Notes: generated from the sequence alone by a model not told the origin. A DNA stretch of 64,000 bases from RGIG4576 sp045656705 (GCA_045656705.1 JAZORR010000043.1:1-64000), one strand, 5' to 3'; positions 1 to 9,118 are shown, numbered from the stretch's first letter. Numbers and translations are program-made.

Positions 1-363
1 GGCTTCTCAAGCCGTTTCTAACGACGTTGTGCGAGCCACAAAAAAAGCATTTTTTTTACCATATCAATGAAAATCTACACAAAGATATGAATTTCAATTA
101 ATTACAGCGTTTTTATCCTACTTTTTGTCCACCTTGCCTAATTTTGAGAATTTGGAGTCATTTTTATCACAAATTTTAATTTTGACATAAATTTATACCT
201 AATCACTGGTTACCATCTCCTTAATACGACATTAGAAAGTGAATTTTAAAATAACTACTAAAGAAGATTTTATCAATTTCTATGCTTTGATTGCAAATCA
301 TCTAAACCATTAGTCTAAAATTAGAATTAAACTGAATTATAAATAACAACACAAAAATATAAA
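1..363. other. AT-rich left edge without a recognisable gene
   Basis: No complete gene is seen before the GH25 gene. Frame 2 is open from the window edge to a TGA at 68-70 (22 codons), which could be the tail of a plus-strand gene whose body lies outside the window, but so short a stretch is not convincing. Bases 71-363 are AT-rich and show no hairpin with a U-tract and no clear TAnnTTTG promoter box. Confidence 0.4.
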
Positions 364-1023
364 ATGAAGAAACTCATCACATTCACGATTTTATTTGGAA
401 TATTAGTTGGTATTTCATATCTGGGCTACAGCAATATCCCTAATCATACAAAAGGCGTAGATTTATCGCATCATAACCCTATGACAGATAAATTATGGGA
501 ACATTTAAAAGATAATGACTTTAAGTTTGTCTATTTTAAAGCATCAGAAGGAGGAACATGGATGGATTCCAAACGCAGAACATTCTATACTAAAGCTAAA
601 AAAGCGGGACTATTAGTAGGATGTTATCATTTCTTCAAAGATAATATTCCAGCAAAAACTCAATTAATGAATTTCAAGAATGCCACACAAGGGATGGATA
701 TGGACTTAATCCCAGTGATTGATTTTGAGCGCGACAGCTACACAAAACAATCTAATTTCTTACAACGCCGCAAATTATTAAAAGAACTCAATGAGTTATT
801 TTATCACGAATACAACGTATACCCCATCATTTATTGTTCATCATTTGAACGCATTTTGCTATCGCTCTATATGGAAAATAAACAATTTTGGACACCTTAT
901 GTGCGTTTTAAAGCAAGTGATATACTACAATATCAGCACGAATACATTCTTAATACCAATATTGATACCGACTACATTAGCGACCTTTCTTCCATTCGTC
1001 TTCAACGAAAACAAATGCCATGA
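364..1023 (+). CDS. GH25 family lysozyme-like protein
   Basis: Probable peptidoglycan N-acetylmuramidase of glycoside hydrolase family 25. Residues 4-22 form a hydrophobic N-terminal anchor or uncleaved signal, so the enzyme should face the periplasm. The family landmarks are visible: GVDLSHHNP with Asp33 at the start of the barrel, FKASEGG at about 59-64, GCYHF at 86-90, and the catalytic pair in VIDFE (Asp120, Glu122). At 219 residues it is a bare catalytic domain with no SH3 or LysM wall-binding module. It stands alone, with 221 bp before the next gene. The role (wall turnover or attack on other bacteria) cannot be read from context. The family is clear; the physiological role is open. Confidence 0.85.
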   Translation: MKKLITFTILFGILVGISYLGYSNIPNHTKGVDLSHHNPMTDKLWEHLKDNDFKFVYFKASEGGTWMDSKRRTFYTKAKKAGLLVGCYHFFKDNIPAKTQLMNFKNATQGMDMDLIPVIDFERDSYTKQSNFLQRRKLLKELNELFYHEYNVYPIIYCSSFERILLSLYMENKQFWTPYVRFKASDILQYQHEYILNTNIDTDYISDLSSIRLQRKQMP

Positions 1024-1050
1024 TTACACCATCTAAACTCTAAAATAAGT

Positions 1051-1092
1051 TTTTCTGTCCAAAACGAATAATCACCATCGTCTTCTACCTTA
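1051..1092 (+). repeat. Interspersed repeat module A, copy 1
   Basis: A stretch of about 41 bp matches 20231-20273 read on the minus strand at roughly 36 of 41 positions by eye. In both copies a tract of ACTCCTCACT-like units follows downstream (here about 1120-1150). It lies in the intergenic space before the ABC importer. Confidence 0.65.
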
Positions 1093-1161
1093 TTGAATTT
1101 AGAGACCTTACCGACCTTATCACTCCTCCTTCCTAACTCCTCACTCCTAACTTTTTTATGC

Positions 1162-1209
1162 GGTTATCCTTTTTAAGGAAACTTTTACCGATTATTCTTA
1201 GTAACTTTG
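1162..1209 (+). promoter_or_regulatory. Dyad element plus TAACTTTG promoter for the ABC importer
   Basis: A 25-bp core at 1162-1186 contains the imperfect palindrome TATCCTTTTTAAGGAAA (1165-1181). After 15 bp comes TAACTTTG (1202-1209), a match to the Bacteroidetes -7 box TAnnTTTG. The same core, with the same 15-bp spacing, lies upstream of sdhC on the minus strand (17107-17154). With transcription starting near 1213, the dyad centre (1173) is at about -40, where class II activators such as CRP/FNR proteins bind. No good -33 TTTG box is present, which fits a promoter that needs an activator. Confidence 0.6.
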
Positions 1210-1244
1210 CAAAAAATTATTAACCTCTAACGAAAACTACGACA

Positions 1245-2354
1245 ATGTTTAAATTTAGATTCATAAAATACTTTTCTATAATACTTATAGCTCTCTTATG
1301 TGCTTGCACAAGCAATAACAAAGAGAGTGATACCAATGCTTCGCCCGCAAAAGTCTTTAGCGAAGCGAAAGGTATTTCGGTGAAAACCGACGCTCACCAA
1401 ATCACCACGATAAACATACTCAACCCATGGCAAGAAGGCTCGGTTTTAAAATCATATACCATCAATGGCACTTCTGCCAATAACATTAAGATACCTCTTC
1501 GCCGTGTGCTGGTGTATTCTACTGTGCACGCTAATGCCATAAAAGAGCTCGGCCATCTTGATGCTATTAAAGGTGTATGCGATGTGCAATATTTCACTAT
1601 ACCCGAAATAGTGGAAGGTGTAGAAAATGGTAACATCGTGAACGCTGGAGCAAGTACAGCTCCCATCACCGAGAAAATCATAGCTCTATCTCCAGATGCT
1701 ATAATTGTGTCGCCCTACCAAAATTCTAAATTTGATAATCTTGAGCGACTTGGTATCCCTGTGATTCAATGTGCCGACTATATGGAAAATACTCCTCTCG
1801 GCAGAGCAGAATGGATAAAGTTATTTGGTATCCTTTTCAATGAAGAAGAACGTGCCGATAGCATATATAACAGTGTGGCATCGCAATACAATGCTCTGAA
1901 ACATCAAGCATCAGAAGCTAAATCCAAACCAAAAGTATTATCGGAAAATGTGATCAACGGCACTTGGTATGTGCCTGGAGGAAACAGCTATATGGCTAAA
2001 TTATTTGCCGATGCAGGAGCAGAATATGCTTGGAGCGAAACTCAATCATCGGGTTCGACACCTCTTGATATGCCTCAAGTGCTCGAGAAGGCACACGATG
2101 CCGATATATGGTTGATAAAAACTTTAGAGAACTCGTTCTCCTATAATAAATTGAAAGCCCAAAATCCTCTCAACGCAGAATTTAAGGCATTCAAGGATAG
2201 AAAGGTGTATCATTGCGACACTAAAAGCACTACACTATTCCAAGATTTCCCATTTCACCCAGAAATGCTATTGAAGGAATACATCGCAATTTTTCATCCC
2301 GAATTAATTACTAACTATACTACAAAATATTTCCAACCTCTTGCCAATGAATAA
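1245..2354 (+). CDS. ABC transporter substrate-binding lipoprotein (iron/cobalamin type)
   Basis: Binding protein of a BtuF/FecB/FhuD-type importer (Peripla_BP_2 fold), expected to capture a metal complex such as a siderophore, heme or cobalamin and pass it to the permease encoded next. The signal peptide ends in the lipobox LCAC (Cys21), so the mature protein should be lipid-anchored. Mid-protein features typical of the family are AIKELGHLDAIKGV, ALSPDAIIVSPYQ and the LGIPVIQCADYMENTPLGRAEWI region. Length 369 is normal. The stop overlaps the start of the permease gene, so the three genes form one operon. No cobalamin riboswitch is visible in the leader, so the ligand is left open. The shared dyad promoter is described separately. 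Confidence 0.85.
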   Translation: MFKFRFIKYFSIILIALLCACTSNNKESDTNASPAKVFSEAKGISVKTDAHQITTINILNPWQEGSVLKSYTINGTSANNIKIPLRRVLVYSTVHANAIKELGHLDAIKGVCDVQYFTIPEIVEGVENGNIVNAGASTAPITEKIIALSPDAIIVSPYQNSKFDNLERLGIPVIQCADYMENTPLGRAEWIKLFGILFNEEERADSIYNSVASQYNALKHQASEAKSKPKVLSENVINGTWYVPGGNSYMAKLFADAGAEYAWSETQSSGSTPLDMPQVLEKAHDADIWLIKTLENSFSYNKLKAQNPLNAEFKAFKDRKVYHCDTKSTTLFQDFPFHPEMLLKEYIAIFHPELITNYTTKYFQPLANE

Positions 2355-3399
2355 TCCTACAACACAAAACAAACGATACATCATAGTGGTGATGGTGCTT
2401 ATGATGCTTCTTATAGCACTTGCTATTGCCAATCTGCTCGTTGGTTCTATACATATTCCTGCCAATGAGATTTTCGCTATGCTTACAGGAGGCGAATGCT
2501 CCAATCATATTTGGGAAGTGGTGATATTCCAGTCGCGTATTCCCACCATCGCCACTGCCGCACTTGCAGGTGCCGCACTTGCAGTGTGTGGATTGCTACT
2601 GCAAACAGTGTTTAATAATCCTCTTGCCGATCCTTCTATTCTCGGCATATCATCGGGAGCGAGTCTTGGCGTAGCAGTGTTTATGCTCGTGGGAGGAGGC
2701 ACACTCAGTGCTATAATTGGTGCCGAATGGGCGCAATACATCAGCACTCTCACAGGTGCATTTATCGGAGCAATGCTTGTGCTTTTCGCGCTAATCGTAT
2801 TTTCTTCGTTCGTAAAAAGTGCTACAATGTTGCTTATTATAGGCATTATGGTGAGTTACCTCACTTCAAGTGCCATATCTTTGCTCAATTTTTTTGCTTC
2901 GGAACAGGAAGTTCACTCATTTGTAGTGTGGGGACTCGGAAACTTCTCAAGCGTGAGCGCACCCGAAATCCCAATTTTCACTTCGCTCATCATCGTAGCC
3001 ATCATCGCATCGCTACTCATGGTGAAACCACTGAATGCCCTACTCCTTGGCAATAGATACGCCGAAAACTTAGGTGTGAACATAAAGCACACTCGCAATG
3101 CGTTGCTTATCATCACAGGACTGCTCACTGCTGTGGTTACTGCCTACTGCGGGCCTATCAGTTTCCTTGGCCTTGTGATACCTCACATAGCAAGGATGTC
3201 GCTCAACACATCAAATCACAACATTCTGCTACCCACCACAATGCTGGCAGGTGGAGTAATGGCTCTATTTTGCACCCTTATGAGTGTGTTACCTTCGTCG
3301 TTGGGCATCATTCCTATCAATGCCATAACGCCTATCATAGGTGTACCTATTATCATTTATATTATACTAAATCGTCGTAAACTTCAATATTTCAATTAA
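2347..3399 (+). CDS. FecCD/BtuC-family ABC permease
   Basis: Inner-membrane permease of the iron-complex/cobalamin importer family, 350 residues with about ten hydrophobic segments. Family landmarks include NPLADPSILGISSGASLGV in the N-terminal half, GRIP-like QSRIPTIATAALAGAALAVCG, and GPISFLGLVIPHIARM near the C-terminal half, where the permease meets the ATPase. The start at ATG 2347 is preferred over the in-frame TTG six bases upstream; it overlaps the end of the binding-protein gene by 8 bp, a typical translational coupling. The ATPase gene begins one base after this stop. Confidence 0.88.
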   Translation: MNNPTTQNKRYIIVVMVLMMLLIALAIANLLVGSIHIPANEIFAMLTGGECSNHIWEVVIFQSRIPTIATAALAGAALAVCGLLLQTVFNNPLADPSILGISSGASLGVAVFMLVGGGTLSAIIGAEWAQYISTLTGAFIGAMLVLFALIVFSSFVKSATMLLIIGIMVSYLTSSAISLLNFFASEQEVHSFVVWGLGNFSSVSAPEIPIFTSLIIVAIIASLLMVKPLNALLLGNRYAENLGVNIKHTRNALLIITGLLTAVVTAYCGPISFLGLVIPHIARMSLNTSNHNILLPTTMLAGGVMALFCTLMSVLPSSLGIIPINAITPIIGVPIIIYIILNRRKLQYFN

Positions 3400-3400
3400 T

Positions 3401-4405
3401 ATGTCAATTCTAAGCACGAACAATCTCACAATAGGCTATCGGAAAGGGAATACAACAACTCCCATTATCTCCTCGCTCAACCTATCGCTCAATCAGGGAA
3501 AACTAATTGCCTTGGTAGGTGCTAATGGTATTGGCAAATCAACCCTATTACGCACCATCACGGGCAACCAAGCACCTATAGAAGGATGCGTACACCTCAA
3601 CGACGAAGATATTTACACTATCAGCAAGAAAAAATTGGCGCACTTGCTAAGTATTGTCACCACTGAGCGCACCCAAGCAGGAGCACTCACAGTGCGAGAA
3701 CTTGTTTCGCTCGGTCGCCAACCATATACAGGTTTTCTCGGCAGACTATCACACGAAGACCATTCTATCGTGGACCAAGCTATGCACGATGCAAAAATAG
3801 CACATAAAGCTAATTGCTTCCTCGCCGAACTTTCTGACGGAGAACGCCAAAAAGCAATGATAGCAAAAGCATTGGCACAATGCACCCCATTTATCATATT
3901 AGACGAACCCACTGCATTTCTCGATGTAGAAAGTCGTCTTGAGACTATGCTTCTCTTGCACAATCTCGCACATAAGCAAGGCAAAGCTATCCTGCTTTCG
4001 TCGCACGACCTTGCACAGTCTATGATGCTCGCCGACGAGCTATGGATAGTCACAAGCGACCGACAAGTCATCTACGGCAACACCGAAGACCTTGCACTTT
4101 CTGGAGAAATGGATACCATTTTCAAATCTGAAAATATCCGTTTCGACCTTATGCAAGGTGACTTCTGCATCAATAAATCTTGTACACATTCGGCAAACCT
4201 CATCTGTAACGATGAAATCCTACGCAAATGGATAACCAACGCCCTTAATCGCAACGACATAGCAGTAAGTGGCAACAATGATACAAATACAACTATCACT
4301 GCACAGGCTCACAACCACTTCTCAATCAGCAAAAAATCGCAATCAACCATCGCTGCATCATCTATCTCTCAACTTATAGAGATAGTAAAGGCATTTGTGA
4401 GTTAA
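3401..4405 (+). CDS. ABC transporter ATP-binding protein with long C-terminal extension
   Basis: ATPase of the same importer. Walker A is GANGIGKST (about residues 39-47), the signature is LSDGERQ, Walker B is FIILDEPTAFLD, and the H-loop is SSHDL. The ATPase core ends near residue 245. The remaining 85-90 residues (from about FKSENIRFDLMQGDF onward) have no counterpart in the usual 250-260 residue BtuD/FecE proteins. They include CINKSCTHSANLIC, with three cysteines, and a low-complexity Asn/Thr/Ser stretch. The extension could be a regulatory or metal-sensing tail; nothing proves this. The gene is directly coupled to the permease gene. Confidence 0.85.
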   Translation: MSILSTNNLTIGYRKGNTTTPIISSLNLSLNQGKLIALVGANGIGKSTLLRTITGNQAPIEGCVHLNDEDIYTISKKKLAHLLSIVTTERTQAGALTVRELVSLGRQPYTGFLGRLSHEDHSIVDQAMHDAKIAHKANCFLAELSDGERQKAMIAKALAQCTPFIILDEPTAFLDVESRLETMLLLHNLAHKQGKAILLSSHDLAQSMMLADELWIVTSDRQVIYGNTEDLALSGEMDTIFKSENIRFDLMQGDFCINKSCTHSANLICNDEILRKWITNALNRNDIAVSGNNDTNTTITAQAHNHFSISKKSQSTIAASSISQLIEIVKAFVS

Positions 4406-4443
4406 ACGAACCATCAAAAGGCATTAAGCATCCAAGACAAAAA

Positions 4444-4472
4444 AAGTGAGTGCCGATGCTCGACACCCACTT
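4444..4472 (-). terminator. Intrinsic terminator after rnr
   Basis: Read on the minus strand, a stem AAGTGGGTGTCG...CGGCACTCACTT is followed by a run of T. It lies 22 bp past the rnr stop and between two convergent genes, so it may also stop plus-strand transcripts from the ABC operon. Confidence 0.75.
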
Positions 4473-4494
4473 ACAAATATAAGGTTACCCTTAA

Positions 4495-6855
4495 TTATTT
4501 CTTCTTTTTCTTTGCTTTGTCTTTTTTGCTTGATTTTTTGTCTTTGCGCTTTCCTTTCTTCTCGGTACGCTCGCGACGACGATCAGCTTTTTCACGCGAC
4601 TTTTCACGCGATGATTGACTCTTTTCCTGCTTTTGAAGAAGTTTCGAACGCGACTCGGTGATAGGTGCTTTATCTATCTTATGAGTACCGGCAGGATTAT
4701 CCTCGTCTACAAGCACAAAGTCAAGTTGCTTCTTAGTGAGGTCGGCGCGTGCAATCTGTATAGTCACCTTGTCTCCAAGTTGATAACGCTTATTTGTGCG
4801 ACGGCCAATCAAGCAATAATTCTTTTCGTCAAATTCGTAATAATCACCTTCAAGGTCACGAATTGGCACAAGACCTTCGCACTTGTTTTCATCAAGTTCC
4901 ACATAGAATCCCCATTCGGTAACACCAGAAATCACGCCATCATACACATTTCCAAGTCGTTCGCCAAGATATTCCACTTGCTTGAACTTGATAGAAGCTC
5001 GTTCGGCATTAGCAGCAAGTTGCTCCATACCACTTGAATGTTCGCATTCATCTTCGAGCTTACTTTCGTTCACAGCACGCCCACCTGCAATGTAACGGTC
5101 GAGCAAACGATGCACCATCATATCGGGATATCGACGAATTGGAGAGGTGAAATGGGTGTAATAGTCAAATGCAAGCCCATAGTGACCAATATTGGTAGTG
5201 GTGTACACAGCCTTAGCCATAGAGCGAATAGCAAGAGTAGACAATAGGTTTTCCTCTGGGCGATTCTTCACGGCCTTGAGCATATTATTGAGCGATTGAT
5301 TGGCTTCACTTGCCTTTGCATTCATCTTCAACTTATAACCAAAACGATGTGCAATTTCCATAAGATTACCCATCTTATCTTGGTCGGGAGTGTCGTGAAT
5401 ACGATATACAAAAGGTTTAGGTTTCTTCTTACCCACAGGTTTACCCACAAATTCAGCCACTTTCTTATTGGCAAGCAGCATAAATTCTTCAATAAGTTTA
5501 TTTGCATCTTGCGAACGCTTGAAATATACATTCACTGGGCGACCAGTTTCATCGATATCAAAACGCACCTCCGTGCGATCGAAATCAACCGAACCATTGT
5601 CGTAGCGGGCCTTACGCAGGGCCTTAGCCAAGCGATCGAGCGTGAGAATTTCTTCCTTATATTCACCTTCGCCAGTTTCGATTACATTTTGCGCTTCTTC
5701 ATAAGTAAATCGGCGATCACTCTTGATTACAGTGTGACAAATGTCGTAATGCTTCACATTTGCTTCATCGTCCAACTCAAGGATACAAGCATAGGCAAGT
5801 TTTTCTTCGTGTGGACGAAGTGAGCATATCTGATTGCAAAGGCGTTCGGGAAGCATTGGTATAGTGCGATCCACCAAATAGATAGATGTGGCACGGTTTT
5901 GAGCTTCCTTATCGATAATAGAACCTGGTGTCACATAGTGAGTAACATCGGCAATGTGAACACCCACCTCCCAATTGCCATTATCAAGACGACGGATAGA
6001 CAGAGCATCGTCAAAATCCTTCGCATCCTTAGGGTCTATGGTGAAGGTGGTGATATCTCTATAATCCTTGCGTTGAGCAATAATTTCGGGGGTAATGCGA
6101 TCGTCTATTTCGTCGGCAGCCTTTTCCACTGCTTCTGGATAGCGATAAGGCAAACCATATTCTGCAAGGATGGCATGTATTTCGGCATTGTTGTCACCTG
6201 TTTGTCCAAGCACATCCACTATTTCGCCTATAGGTGTATTCGTGTCTTCGTGCCATTCCACAATACGAGCTGTCACCTTGTCGCCAGCCTTAGCCTCGCC
6301 CACCATATCGAGAGGAATCACTATATCGGTGGCAAGAAACTTGCTATCGGTGATAAGATGAGCAAAGTATCGGTCAATTTTAAGCGTACCCACAAACACT
6401 TGCTCCTTATGCTCGATGATGCGTGTCACCACAGCCTCTGGCTCATGATTGCCACGGCTTGCACTTATATGCACCTCCACTTTATCTCCATTCAAGGCGT
6501 GCATAGAATTACGTTCGGCCACGAAGATACCTTCTCGATCGTTGTCATCGTCGAGAATTACTGAATTTTTACCATTGCTTCTACGACAGAAAGTGCCTGT
6601 GGCTATATTTAGAGGTTTCTTCTTTTGCTTCTTTATCTTGAATTTGCCAGGAGTGGTTTCGGTGAGAAAATTAGCGAGAGCCAATTCTTCAAGGATTTCC
6701 ACACAAAGTGCAAAATCGCGAGGTGTGAACACTCCTACCGATGCCGACACCTGCTTATAATTATATGGTATATTATCTTCTGTATCGAAGAAATTGATAA
6801 TTTTTTGTTGAAGGTCCTCCTTAGCAATCGGAGTGTTTTGATTCTTCTTTGCCAT
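4495..6855 (-). CDS. rnr: Ribonuclease R
   Basis: Processive 3'-5' exoribonuclease of the RNase II/R family, acting in the cytoplasm on structured RNA, mRNA decay and rRNA quality control. In order: an N-terminal winged-helix-like segment (about 1-75), cold-shock/OB domains (about 80-240), the RNB catalytic domain with DPKDAKDFDDALS carrying the metal-binding aspartates (about 275-290) and the RRYPDMMVHR motif (about 590), an S1 domain (about 650-720, ERLGNVYDGVISGVTEWGFYV), and a Lys/Arg/Ser-rich basic tail (about 735-786). At 786 residues it has the length of RNase R rather than RNase II. The tail is typical of RNase R and helps unwinding. Confidence 0.95.
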   Translation of the reverse strand: MAKKNQNTPIAKEDLQQKIINFFDTEDNIPYNYKQVSASVGVFTPRDFALCVEILEELALANFLTETTPGKFKIKKQKKKPLNIATGTFCRRSNGKNSVILDDDNDREGIFVAERNSMHALNGDKVEVHISASRGNHEPEAVVTRIIEHKEQVFVGTLKIDRYFAHLITDSKFLATDIVIPLDMVGEAKAGDKVTARIVEWHEDTNTPIGEIVDVLGQTGDNNAEIHAILAEYGLPYRYPEAVEKAADEIDDRITPEIIAQRKDYRDITTFTIDPKDAKDFDDALSIRRLDNGNWEVGVHIADVTHYVTPGSIIDKEAQNRATSIYLVDRTIPMLPERLCNQICSLRPHEEKLAYACILELDDEANVKHYDICHTVIKSDRRFTYEEAQNVIETGEGEYKEEILTLDRLAKALRKARYDNGSVDFDRTEVRFDIDETGRPVNVYFKRSQDANKLIEEFMLLANKKVAEFVGKPVGKKKPKPFVYRIHDTPDQDKMGNLMEIAHRFGYKLKMNAKASEANQSLNNMLKAVKNRPEENLLSTLAIRSMAKAVYTTTNIGHYGLAFDYYTHFTSPIRRYPDMMVHRLLDRYIAGGRAVNESKLEDECEHSSGMEQLAANAERASIKFKQVEYLGERLGNVYDGVISGVTEWGFYVELDENKCEGLVPIRDLEGDYYEFDEKNYCLIGRRTNKRYQLGDKVTIQIARADLTKKQLDFVLVDEDNPAGTHKIDKAPITESRSKLLQKQEKSQSSREKSREKADRRRERTEKKGKRKDKKSSKKDKAKKKKK

Positions 6856-6924
6856 ACATTTTTCGGTATTAAGGGAATTTCTTTAAAAATCCCACGGTTT
6901 TATTAAACAAATGTGTTTTATGTA

Positions 6925-6932
6925 CAAATATA
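6925..6932 (-). promoter_or_regulatory. Probable rnr promoter -7 box
   Basis: Minus-strand TATATTTG matches TAnnTTTG and lies about 70 bp upstream of the rnr start. The -33 region is weak. Its presence suggests that rnr does not depend on the promoter at 7122-7129 further upstream. Confidence 0.45.
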
Positions 6933-7002
6933 ACATTAAAAAATTGGATATAAACTCTATTTACCCTAAAAAGTTGCTTTTATAAGTTAAATTTGAGGAA
7001 AT

Positions 7003-7118
7003 AAAAAATCCGGCTACACATCTCGCGCCACCGGATTCCTAACCTATGATTCACTTATTTGTTGTTGCTTTTATTGAATGTTGTAGTAATTTAGGTATTA
7101 AATATATATGTTTGTATG
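7003..7118 (-). ncRNA. Candidate small RNA between rnr and the CotH gene
   Basis: A minus-strand -7 box TATCTTTG (7122-7129) is followed about 80 bp later by a terminator-like hairpin (stem AATCCGG/CCGGATT, 7007-7037) and six Ts on the minus strand. The unit of about 115 nt contains no convincing ORF and ends before the rnr promoter. It could be a small RNA or, if reads continue into rnr, an attenuated long leader of rnr. The evidence is layout only; no known RNA family is recognised. Confidence 0.4.
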
Positions 7119-7225
7119 GTGCAAAGATATAATATTTTTTGGAATTAAAATCACTCTAAGGGGGGTATTTAACATTTATTTACCAATAACGGCCATTTTA
7201 TGCCATAAATCATATTTAAAATTAT

Positions 7226-7233
7226 TATATTTG
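7226..7233 (+). promoter_or_regulatory. Promoter -7 box for the CotH-family gene
   Basis: TATATTTG matches TAnnTTTG and ends 26 bp before the start codon at 7260. No good -33 TTTG is seen at the expected distance. Confidence 0.45.
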
Positions 7234-7259
7234 CATAAAATTAATTTAAGGATATAGAT

Positions 7260-9092
7260 ATGACAAGATTTTTTACTTTCCTATTCACTCTATTTGTGGC
7301 TATCAGTGCGAGTGCATTGGTAATACCTAAAGGTACATTCTACTTTGATAACTCCAAGACTAAATATTCACATGTAAAATTTGTGTATGGTAGCGATAGT
7401 CGTAAAGAAACTTATGTAGTGAGTATGACTCACGACAAGGGAGATAGATGGAAAATCACTTTCAACGAGGAAGTGACCGATATGTATCGCTACACATTTG
7501 CGGCCACAAGCCTTGCCGATGGCAAGATTACCGACACTTTCTCAAATGTAAAAGAAGCCATCAGCAAAACCTACAACGAGATGCGTACGGCTACTACAAG
7601 TGCCACAATACTCGTTGGAGGCATATTCGTACCATCATCGGGCGATAATTGGGCTCAAGGTGCATGGGAAAGTCTTATTGCTGGCAATGGTTACTCTGGC
7701 ACGCTCCCTGTGATGTTTATCAACACCGAAAATGGTGCAAGCATCACATCAAAAGAAAACTACATCAATGCCACATATTACCTCGATAATATGGGCGACG
7801 AAAGTATGGAATCTTTTGGTAGCGAAGATGCTCAATTGCCTATGGAAATCAGAGGACGAGGCAATTACACTTGGACTGGATTCAACAAGAAACCTTATCG
7901 CATAAAATTGGGCAGCAAAACTGCTCTTTTCGGAATGAAAAAAAGCAAGCACTTCGCTCTGCTTGCACACGCCGACGACCAATTAGGTTTCCTTCGCAAC
8001 GAAGTGGGATTTGAATTGAGCCGCCGTATGGGACTTGCTTGGACTCCTTCTACTCACCCTGTAGAAGTGGTGCTCAACGGAAGTTATATTGGGCTATACT
8101 TCCTCACCGAAACTATTCGCGTGGATAAGGACCGAGTGAATATAGTAGAACAAGAAGACCAAGAAACCGATGCCGAAGCCATCACTGGTGGTTGGTTGAT
8201 GGAAATCGACAACTACGACGAAGACTTGCAAGTGCGTATCACCGAAGGTAATGGTGCTTTAATAAGATTCACCTATAAAACCCCAGAATTGCTATCATCA
8301 GCACAAGAGACTTACCTGAGAAATCAAGTAAATGCTATGGACGATGCTATCTATGCTAAGAATAAGAATTCTACCGAATGGGAACAATTGATTGACATTG
8401 AAACATTGGCTCGCTTCTATGTGGTACAAGAGATTATGGATAACACGGAGTCGTTCCACGGCAGTTGCTATATGCATAAGGAATTGGGAACTGATACCAA
8501 ATGGCAATTTGGACCAGTGTGGGACTTCGGTTGCACTTATTACACCAATAGCCAAAACTTCATCTACATCAATCCTCCTTACGGACAAACCTGGATAGGT
8601 GAAATATCTAAATTCCCTCGCTTCCAATCAAAGGTGAGAGAAATATGGGAGTGGTTCAAGGGTAATAAATATGAAGGTGTAGACGAGTATATCGATAATT
8701 TCATTGATAAGATATCGGTAGCATCACAATACAACTACAAGAAGTGGAGCAGCTATGGCAATGGAAACATCTCAGATGCAAAACGAAACTTCAACAACAA
8801 ACTCACATCACGTATCAATTGGCTTGTGAAACAATGGGGAGAAGGTGTGGTAAGTGTAGAAGATGCCCACCACTCTGCACACACTGTAAATGTGACTGCC
8901 TACAATGGTTGCATCTATGCGAGAAGCACCTCTGTTATTTCAAAGATTGAAATCTACGACCTCTGTGGTAGCTTGGTAGCAAGCACTACCCCAATGATGC
9001 AAGAAACATCACTCGAATGCAACAGTGGTGTGTATGTAGCTGTAGTCACCACTCCTAACGGCACATTCCGCAAAAAAGTGTTGGTGAAATAA
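7260..9092 (+). CDS. Secreted CotH kinase-family protein with T9SS sorting tail
   Basis: A 610-residue exported protein. It has a signal peptide (about 1-18, ending SASA), a short beta-rich N-terminal region, then the CotH kinase-like domain (about 170-480). CotH landmarks are IRGRGNYTW, KKPYRIKLGSKTALFGM, KHFALLAHADDQLGFLRNE, NGSYIGLYFLTETIRVDKDRVNI and GPVWDFGCTYY. The last 75 residues (from VSVEDAHH, ending GVYVAVVTTPNG then KKVLVK) look like a type IX secretion C-terminal sorting domain, so the protein is probably carried across the outer membrane and held on the surface. CotH proteins in spore formers are protein kinases; here the domain call is firm but substrate and activity are inferred. 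It stands alone, with its own promoter box and terminator. Confidence 0.85.
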   Translation: MTRFFTFLFTLFVAISASALVIPKGTFYFDNSKTKYSHVKFVYGSDSRKETYVVSMTHDKGDRWKITFNEEVTDMYRYTFAATSLADGKITDTFSNVKEAISKTYNEMRTATTSATILVGGIFVPSSGDNWAQGAWESLIAGNGYSGTLPVMFINTENGASITSKENYINATYYLDNMGDESMESFGSEDAQLPMEIRGRGNYTWTGFNKKPYRIKLGSKTALFGMKKSKHFALLAHADDQLGFLRNEVGFELSRRMGLAWTPSTHPVEVVLNGSYIGLYFLTETIRVDKDRVNIVEQEDQETDAEAITGGWLMEIDNYDEDLQVRITEGNGALIRFTYKTPELLSSAQETYLRNQVNAMDDAIYAKNKNSTEWEQLIDIETLARFYVVQEIMDNTESFHGSCYMHKELGTDTKWQFGPVWDFGCTYYTNSQNFIYINPPYGQTWIGEISKFPRFQSKVREIWEWFKGNKYEGVDEYIDNFIDKISVASQYNYKKWSSYGNGNISDAKRNFNNKLTSRINWLVKQWGEGVVSVEDAHHSAHTVNVTAYNGCIYARSTSVISKIEIYDLCGSLVASTTPMMQETSLECNSGVYVAVVTTPNGTFRKKVLVK

Positions 9093-9118
9093 GCAACATA
9101 ACTATATACCATATCAAA

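Noticed and set aside
2..70. Possible C-terminal end of a gene at the left edge
   Set aside because: Only 22 codons are visible and nothing is recognisable; it is described only as part of the edge region.
1024..1244. Cobalamin riboswitch upstream of the BtuF-like gene
   Set aside because: No B12-box or the expected multi-helix core could be recognised; the space is taken up by repeat modules and a promoter.
5899..6564. 221-codon open frame on the plus strand opposite rnr
   Set aside because: It is the reverse of a well-conserved RNase R gene, its translation has no family features, and no promoter fits.
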